The notes under the pieces: model-generated | What the model saw: only the letters and a program-made list of their open reading frames with translations | Database searches by the model: none | What the model was told of the DNA's origin: nothing | Position numbers and translations under genes: made by a program | In this document: piece after piece, positions 6,059 to 9,779 of the stretch | Layout: each line of letters starts with the position of its first letter | How positions within the stretch are numbered: the stretch's first letter is position 1 | NCBI GenBank assembly: GCA_964388955.1 | Contig: CAYMCO010000065.1 | Location: 1 to 9,779 of the forward strand | Length of the DNA: 9,779 nt | Origin: CAYMCO01 sp964388955 | GTDB taxonomy: Bacteria > Chloroflexota > Anaerolineae > Anaerolineales > E44-bin32 | Direction of reading: 5' to 3'

Positions 6059-7393
6059 ATGACTACAAACATTCGCAGAGTCGTCGCTGCCGTCTTTGTT
6101 CTCGCCTTGATCGGCGCGGCGGCCTTCTATTTCGCCCGAATGCGGCAGGGGGAGAAGGGGCCGCTGCAGGCATCCGGTACCGTCGAAGCGGAGGAGATTG
6201 TGATCGCCTTCCAATTGGGCGGACAGGTGGCCGAAGTCGCCGTGCAGGAGGGTCAGCAGGTGCAGCAGGGGGATCTGCTGGTCCGCTTCGATGATCAGGT
6301 CCTGCAGGCGCAGCGTGAGCAGGCCGAACGCTCACTCGCGCAAGCGGAAGCCAATTACGCTCTGGTGGCTGCCCAACCCCTCGAGGAGCAGAACAAGCTG
6401 GCGGTTGCGGGCGCGAAGATGGAGCTGATCGCCGCGCAGCGGGCGCTGGCCGACTTGTGGGAGGGCGCGGATGTGGCGCGCGCCCAGGCCGATTTGGATC
6501 TCGCCCAAGCTCGCCAAGCGGAGGATGACGCCCAAGACACGTGGGACCGCAATCAACCTGGCAACCGCGCCAAACCCTACACGGTCAAGGAGGCGCGCGC
6601 CAACGTGACCATTGCCGAGAAGCGCCTGGACCGGGCCCAGCGCGCCTACGACGCGGTGCATGGAAAGATCCCTAAGGCGAAGGCCCAGATCGCGCTCTCG
6701 GAGGCCCATCGCGCCTACGATCGCGCCGTCTGGCTGCTGGATTGGCTGAAGAGTGGGGCGGATCCGCTGGAGCAAGGGATCCTGGATGCCCAGCTCGCGC
6801 TGGCCAAGGAGAACGTGGCGTTCATGGAGACTGAGCTCGAAAAGGTCGCGCACGGCCCGAATGAGGACGAACTGCGCGCCGCTCAGGCGCGGCTCGAGCG
6901 GGCTCAAGCGCAGCTTGCGGTGGCAATGGCCGACACCACCCAGCAGCAGTTGGACCAGGCGCAGGCGGCCGTGGCTTCGGCGCGCGCCGCGCTGGATGTG
7001 ATTCTGACCCAAATCGACAAGCTGGAGCTGGCGGCTCCCAGCGACGGGGTGATCCTGTACCGCTCTGTCGATCCAGGCGATGTGGTGATGCCGGGCGCTC
7101 CAGCGATCACCCTGGGCCGCCTGCAGGCGCTCACCATCACGGTCTACATCCCTGAAAACCAGTACGGGCAGATTCGATTGGGGCAGGGGGCGACGGTCGC
7201 CGTCGATTCCTTCCCTGGCACTCGCTTTGAAGCGCAAGTGACGCGCATCGCGGACCGGGCGGAATTCACCCCCCGCAACGTACAGACGCCCGAAGGTCGC
7301 CAGACCACGGTGTTTGCGGTGGATCTTTCGGTGGTGGACGGCTCGGGCAGGTTGAAGCCCGGCATGCCTGCGGACGTGGTCTTTCAAGGTTGA
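6059..7393 (+). CDS. HlyD-family membrane fusion (periplasmic adaptor) protein
   Basis: A 444-residue adaptor of an ABC exporter, YbhG-like in role. A basic start and one transmembrane anchor (about 8-26) place the rest outside the membrane. The first lipoyl half follows (about 39-80, with the GGQVAEVAVQEGQQVQQGDLL pattern). An unusually long Ala/Gln/Glu-rich coiled-coil hairpin runs from about 80 to 320, and the second lipoyl half from about 322 to 358 (LAAPSDGVI then VDPGDVV). A beta-barrel domain at about 358-440 carries FTPRNVQTPEGR, typical of the family. The hairpin includes a repeat-like block near residues 180-225 (AEKRLDRAQRAYDAV and EAHRAYDRAV). No lipobox is seen. It lies between the permease (43-base gap) and the two ATPases. 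If the host is monoderm, the adaptor has no TolC-like partner to reach. Confidence 0.93.
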   Translation: MTTNIRRVVAAVFVLALIGAAAFYFARMRQGEKGPLQASGTVEAEEIVIAFQLGGQVAEVAVQEGQQVQQGDLLVRFDDQVLQAQREQAERSLAQAEANYALVAAQPLEEQNKLAVAGAKMELIAAQRALADLWEGADVARAQADLDLAQARQAEDDAQDTWDRNQPGNRAKPYTVKEARANVTIAEKRLDRAQRAYDAVHGKIPKAKAQIALSEAHRAYDRAVWLLDWLKSGADPLEQGILDAQLALAKENVAFMETELEKVAHGPNEDELRAAQARLERAQAQLAVAMADTTQQQLDQAQAAVASARAALDVILTQIDKLELAAPSDGVILYRSVDPGDVVMPGAPAITLGRLQALTITVYIPENQYGQIRLGQGATVAVDSFPGTRFEAQVTRIADRAEFTPRNVQTPEGRQTTVFAVDLSVVDGSGRLKPGMPADVVFQG

Positions 7394-7394
7394 C

Positions 7395-8414
7395 ATGAAT
7401 CCGCGCCGGTATCGGCCGGCGCAGGCCTGGGCGGAGGCCCGCGTGGACGCCATTCTGTTGGCGCAGGATCTGTATAAGTCATTTGGGGAGACCCAGGCTG
7501 TCCGCGGGGTCAGCCTGCAGGTCCGGCCGGGCGAGATCTTCGGCCTGGTGGGGCCGGATGGGGCGGGAAAGACGACCACCATGCGGCTGCTCTGCGGCGC
7601 GATGATGCCGGATTCCGGAGAGGTGGAGATCGGCGGATTCTCCATGCGCCAGCACCCGGACGAGGCCCGGGAGGTGATCGGCTATCTATCCCAGCAGTTC
7701 TCCCTCTACCAGGATCTCACAGTATTGGAGAACCTGCGCTTCTTTGCGGAGGTGCGCGGCGTCCCGCCGGCCGAGTGGCGTTCGCGGGCGATGGATCTGC
7801 TCCGATTCGTGGGCCTGGAGGAATTCGCCGACCGCCGCGCTGGGCATCTCTCAGGCGGGATGCGGCAGAAGCTGGGTCTGGCGACCGCTCTGGTGCATCG
7901 CCCGCGCCTGCTGCTGCTGGATGAGCCGACCGGCGGTGTGGACCCCGTCACCCGGCAGGACTTCTGGCAGTTGATCATCGGTTTCGTGACCGATGAGCGC
8001 ATCTCCGTGCTGGTGAGCACGCCTTACATGGACGAGGCGGGGCGCTGCACCTATGTGGGTTTCATGGACGAGGGCCGCCTGGTGATTTCGGATTCGCCCC
8101 GGGGGCTGCGCGAGCGCCTGAAGGATCGCGTGCTCGAGATCCGGGGGAGCTCACTGGGCAGGATCGCTTCGGAGATCTCGACGGACCCCGCGGTGCAGGC
8201 GTCCCGATCGATGAGTGGAAGGATACGGCTCCAGGTGGCGGAGGGGACTGCCGAGGCGGTGATCGAACGGGCCCGGCGCATGGCGGAGAGCGCCGGCGCC
8301 GAGATCTCCGAAGCGCGCCTCGTCCGCCCGGGGCTCGAGGATGTGTTCAGCGCGCTGCTGGCAGAGAGGACTTCGGATCGGGGAGGTGGGTCGGGGGAGG
8401 GCGGAGATGCCTGA
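7395..8414 (+). CDS. ABC transporter ATPase, YbhF N-half type, degenerate H-loop
   Basis: A cytoplasmic ATPase subunit of the exporter, 339 residues from this ATG. The Walker A is GPDGAGKTT (53-61), the Q-loop glutamine is Q100, the signature LSGGM (152-156) and the Walker B LLLLDE (172-177). The H-loop position is proline (STPYMDEA, P210) instead of histidine. The Asp in GPDG and the altered H-loop match what I recall of the N-terminal half of E. coli YbhF. Residues 240-325 form the C-terminal extension usual for ABC-2 ATPases. The start is uncertain. ATG 7395 leaves one base after the adaptor stop and has a weak AAGGT. GTG 7443 has GGAGG five bases upstream and begins right where family similarity begins (VDAILLAQDLYKSFG), so a 323-residue protein is at least as likely. 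The 3' end overlaps the next gene by 8 bases. Confidence 0.95.
   Translation: MNPRRYRPAQAWAEARVDAILLAQDLYKSFGETQAVRGVSLQVRPGEIFGLVGPDGAGKTTTMRLLCGAMMPDSGEVEIGGFSMRQHPDEAREVIGYLSQQFSLYQDLTVLENLRFFAEVRGVPPAEWRSRAMDLLRFVGLEEFADRRAGHLSGGMRQKLGLATALVHRPRLLLLDEPTGGVDPVTRQDFWQLIIGFVTDERISVLVSTPYMDEAGRCTYVGFMDEGRLVISDSPRGLRERLKDRVLEIRGSSLGRIASEISTDPAVQASRSMSGRIRLQVAEGTAEAVIERARRMAESAGAEISEARLVRPGLEDVFSALLAERTSDRGGGSGEGGDA
7433..7437 (+). promoter_or_regulatory. Ribosome binding site suggesting an internal GTG start
   Basis: GGAGG five bases before GTG 7443. It supports a shorter start for the first ATPase, 16 residues downstream of ATG 7395. Confidence 0.5.
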
Positions 8415-9372
8415 GGCGGCCATCCTGGCGGAGGGGCTCACCCGCCGGTTCGGCGATTTCGTGGCCGTGGATGGCGTCAGCTTCCGGGTGGAGCCCGGGG
8501 AGATCATCGGGTACCTCGGCCCAAACGGCTCCGGAAAGACCACCACGATCCGCATGCTGCTCGGCCTGCTGCTGCCGAGCGAAGGCTCCGCCGTGGTGCT
8601 GGGCTACGATATCGCCAAACAGACCGAGGAGATCCGCGCCCGGGTGGGCTACATGTCCCAGAAGTTCGCGCTCTACAATGAGCTCACCGTGTGGGAGAAC
8701 CTGGAATTCTACGCCGGGGTGTACGGAGTCCACGAGCGCGAGCGTCTCGAGGCCACGATCGCCGAGGTGGAGCTGGCCGGCAGGGAATCCGAGCGGGCCG
8801 GCGAACTGCCGGTGGGCTGGCGCCAGCGTCTGGCGCTGGCTGTGGCGATCGTCCACGAACCCCGCCTGCTTTTCCTGGACGAGCCGACGAGCGGGGTCGA
8901 CCCCCGGTCCCGCAGGCGCTTCTGGGATTTGATCTTCTCAATGGCCGCCGAGGGGGTGACCGCCTTTGTGACCACGCATTATATGGATGAAGCGGAATAC
9001 TGCGAGCGCGTGGGGATCATGAGCCTTGGCCATCTGTTGGCGCTGGACACGCCGGCGAACCTCAAGCGGAAGATCCTGGTGGGGGCGGCGTGGGACGTGT
9101 TCGCCGAGCCCCTGCTTCCCTGCCTGGAAGCGCTGAGCAGGACACAAGGGGTGATCCGGGCGGGATTGGCCGGGGATCACCTGCGCGCCATCACCGCCGA
9201 GGGGGTGGGCGAGGGGGGCCTGATGGTCGCGCTGCGCGCCGCCGGAGCCCGCGCGCCGCACATCGAAAGCACGGAGCCGAGTTTGGAGGACGTCTTCATC
9301 GCCCTGGCCGGAGATGGCGGCAGCGCGCAAGTCAAATCAGAGGTGCAGGGGGAAAGCGACGTGCAAGTTTAG
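8407..9372 (+). CDS. ABC transporter ATPase, YbhF C-half type, altered signature
   Basis: The second ATPase subunit of the exporter, 321 residues. The Walker A is GPNGSGKTT (38-46), the Q-loop glutamine is Q85, the Walker B LLFLDE (154-159) and the H-loop histidine is intact (TTHYMDEAEYC, H191). The signature is LPVGW (134-138) rather than LSGGQ, as in the C-terminal half of E. coli YbhF, which I recall as LPLGF. The C-terminal extension (about 220-300) ends in the typical EPSLEDVF (289-296), followed by a polar tail. I choose ATG 8407 over the in-frame ATG at 8341: GGAGG (8396-8400) is six bases upstream, and the extra residues would lie wholly inside the preceding gene. The 8-base overlap with that gene suggests coupled translation and equal amounts of the two ATPases. 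With its neighbour it looks like a YbhF protein encoded as two genes. Confidence 0.95.
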   Translation: MPEAAILAEGLTRRFGDFVAVDGVSFRVEPGEIIGYLGPNGSGKTTTIRMLLGLLLPSEGSAVVLGYDIAKQTEEIRARVGYMSQKFALYNELTVWENLEFYAGVYGVHERERLEATIAEVELAGRESERAGELPVGWRQRLALAVAIVHEPRLLFLDEPTSGVDPRSRRRFWDLIFSMAAEGVTAFVTTHYMDEAEYCERVGIMSLGHLLALDTPANLKRKILVGAAWDVFAEPLLPCLEALSRTQGVIRAGLAGDHLRAITAEGVGEGGLMVALRAAGARAPHIESTEPSLEDVFIALAGDGGSAQVKSEVQGESDVQV

Positions 9373-9384
9373 GGGAGGTGGCGA

Positions 9385-9406
9385 GGTGTTGGCTGGCCCC
9401 AACGCC
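9385..9406 (+). terminator. Hairpin after the exporter operon, weak terminator candidate
   Basis: GGTGTTGG (9385-9392) pairs with CCAACGCC (9399-9406) over a 6-base loop with one G-T wobble, 12 bases after the last stop codon. No T-tract follows, and GCTGG/CCAGC (9392-9396 with 9407-9411) offers a competing fold. It may mark the mRNA 3' end, but intrinsic termination is not well supported. Confidence 0.3.
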
Positions 9407-9424
9407 CCAGCACCGCCGCTCCCA

Positions 9425-9452
9425 TGCGCATTGCGCATGCCGCATCGCGCAT
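9425..9452. repeat. Degenerate 7-bp tandem array, TGCGCAT type, 4 units
   Basis: Four consecutive heptamers on the plus strand: TGCGCAT, TGCGCAT, GCCGCAT, CGCGCAT. It shares its unit with the 3-unit array at 3218-3238, 6 kb away. Confidence 0.65.
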
Positions 9453-9495
9453 AACTCAACCGCCTGCTCTGCGCTGCCCCTTTGAGACTGCCTCT

Positions 9496-9524
9496 CGCAG
9501 CCGGGGTTTGAAGCCTCGGTTGCG
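9496..9524 (+). other. 11-bp hairpin with G-U pairs, plus-strand RNA structure
   Basis: CGCAGCCGGGG (9496-9506) pairs with CCTCGGTTGCG (9514-9524) around a 7-base loop, TTTGAAG. Nine pairs are Watson-Crick and two are G-U when read as plus-strand RNA. On the minus strand those two would be A-C mismatches. This points to a structure kept in the plus-strand transcript. No T-tract follows. Confidence 0.5.
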
Positions 9525-9534
9525 CGGGATTCGG

Positions 9535-9569
9535 TTATGACTTATCGCTTCTCGCTCATCGCTTATGGC
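9535..9569. repeat. Degenerate 7-bp tandem array, GCGATAA type on minus strand, 5 units
   Basis: Five heptamers in exact phase on the plus strand: TTATGAC, TTATCGC, TTCTCGC, TCATCGC, TTATGGC. On the minus strand they read GCCATAA, GCGATGA, GCGAGAA, GCGATAA, GTCATAA. This is the same family as the GCAATAA array at 3176-3210, inverted. Confidence 0.7.
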
Positions 9570-9580
9570 CGCACCAAAAT

Positions 9581-9646
9581 GAGCGCTGGAGTGCGCACTA
9601 CGAGCGGACCCGGAGTCACGCGTTTGTAGTGCGCACTTCAGTGCGC
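9581..9646. repeat. Large nested palindrome / inverted repeat
   Basis: The 21-bp arms at 9581-9601 and 9626-9646 are inverted copies with 18 of 21 matches. As plus-strand RNA the stem extends inward by about five more pairs (9602-9606 with 9621-9625, two of them G-U). Each arm contains the same 10-bp palindrome AGTGCGCACT (9590-9599 and 9628-9637). The right arm alone forms a perfect 7-bp hairpin (9631-9637 with 9640-9646). Such nesting is typical of REP/MITE-like dispersed palindromes. No coding capacity is seen. Confidence 0.7.
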
Positions 9647-9689
9647 CCAGAGGCGGAATGCGAGACGGCAGCCGGCGGAGGAGCCAACC

Positions 9690-9779
9690 GTGAGTGGTTT
9701 TGGGCTGGGTTTGGCAGCGATCGTGCCGGTTCGCGACCGCTTCGGGTCCGCTCATTCCCGTGCCATGCTCTGGGTGAGG
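9690..9779 (+). CDS. Possible partial gene running off the right edge
   Basis: A GTG at 9690 preceded by GGAGGAG (9677-9683) opens 30 codons without a stop up to the window end. The peptide begins (M)SGFGLGLAAIVPVRD and has an in-frame ATG at 9765. The product is not recognisable. By position a second exporter permease would be expected nearby, but the visible residues do not show the usual permease start. A chance open frame in GC-rich DNA is about as likely. Confidence 0.25.
   Translation, partial: MSGFGLGLAAIVPVRDRFGSAHSRAMLWVR

Noticed and set aside
6332..7645. Minus-strand open frame of 437 codons
   Set aside because: It is antisense to the adaptor and the start of the first ATPase. 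The lack of stops comes from the GC-rich coiled-coil coding sequence.
9581..9646. Insertion sequence end or attachment site
   Set aside because: There is no transposase or integrase gene, and I see no target-site duplication around it. A dispersed palindrome is the simpler reading.
9456..9755. Minus-strand open frame of 99 codons
   Set aside because: It reads through the hairpin, the heptamer array and both arms of the palindrome. The repeated GALKCALQ/SAHSSAHFG-like pieces are the inverted repeat in translation.

Overview
This is a GC-rich bacterial window with ten complete genes, two repeat-rich intergenic islands and no RNA genes, CRISPR arrays or insertion sequences that I can support. 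My best guess for the source is Chloroflexota (Anaerolineae-like). That rests on the overall gene style, the pair of small glycine-rich membrane proteins, and degenerate intergenic repeats of a kind I associate with that group. It is an inference; no marker gene is present.

Left block (1-3102, minus strand): a divergent promoter region near 3100 drives a tail-anchored DUF362 protein. This gene overlaps by 4 bp a flippase-like polytopic membrane protein of the LPG-synthase transmembrane family. A PHP-fold metal phosphoesterase follows after a gap of about 140 bp. The ATGA overlap couples translation of the first two.

Island 1 (3103-3351) separates the divergent units. It contains three back-to-back degenerate 7-bp tandem arrays between two candidate promoters.

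Middle (3352-4082, plus): two small membrane proteins of unknown function form a short operon. It has an extended -10 element almost on top of the first start codon, and it ends in a clear rho-independent terminator.

Right block (4124-9372, plus): an apparently self-regulated operon for an ABC-2 type exporter. It opens with a consensus-like promoter and a perfect 14-bp palindrome over the predicted transcription start. The genes are a TetR-family repressor, one ABC-2 permease, a HlyD-type membrane fusion protein with a very long coiled-coil hairpin, and two ATPases. The layout corresponds to the YbhGFSR exporter of E. coli with its CecR repressor, but the double ATPase YbhF is split into two genes and only one permease lies in the window. 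The degenerate motifs of the two ATPases fall in the same composite ATP site, which predicts an asymmetric heterodimer with one working site.

Island 2 (9373-9689) is a mosaic of hairpins, two more 7-bp arrays and a large nested palindrome. It uses the same heptamer types as island 1. A possible gene start lies at the right edge.

The genes belong to recognisable families. The most unusual signal is the heptamer and palindrome mosaic in the two intergenic islands.
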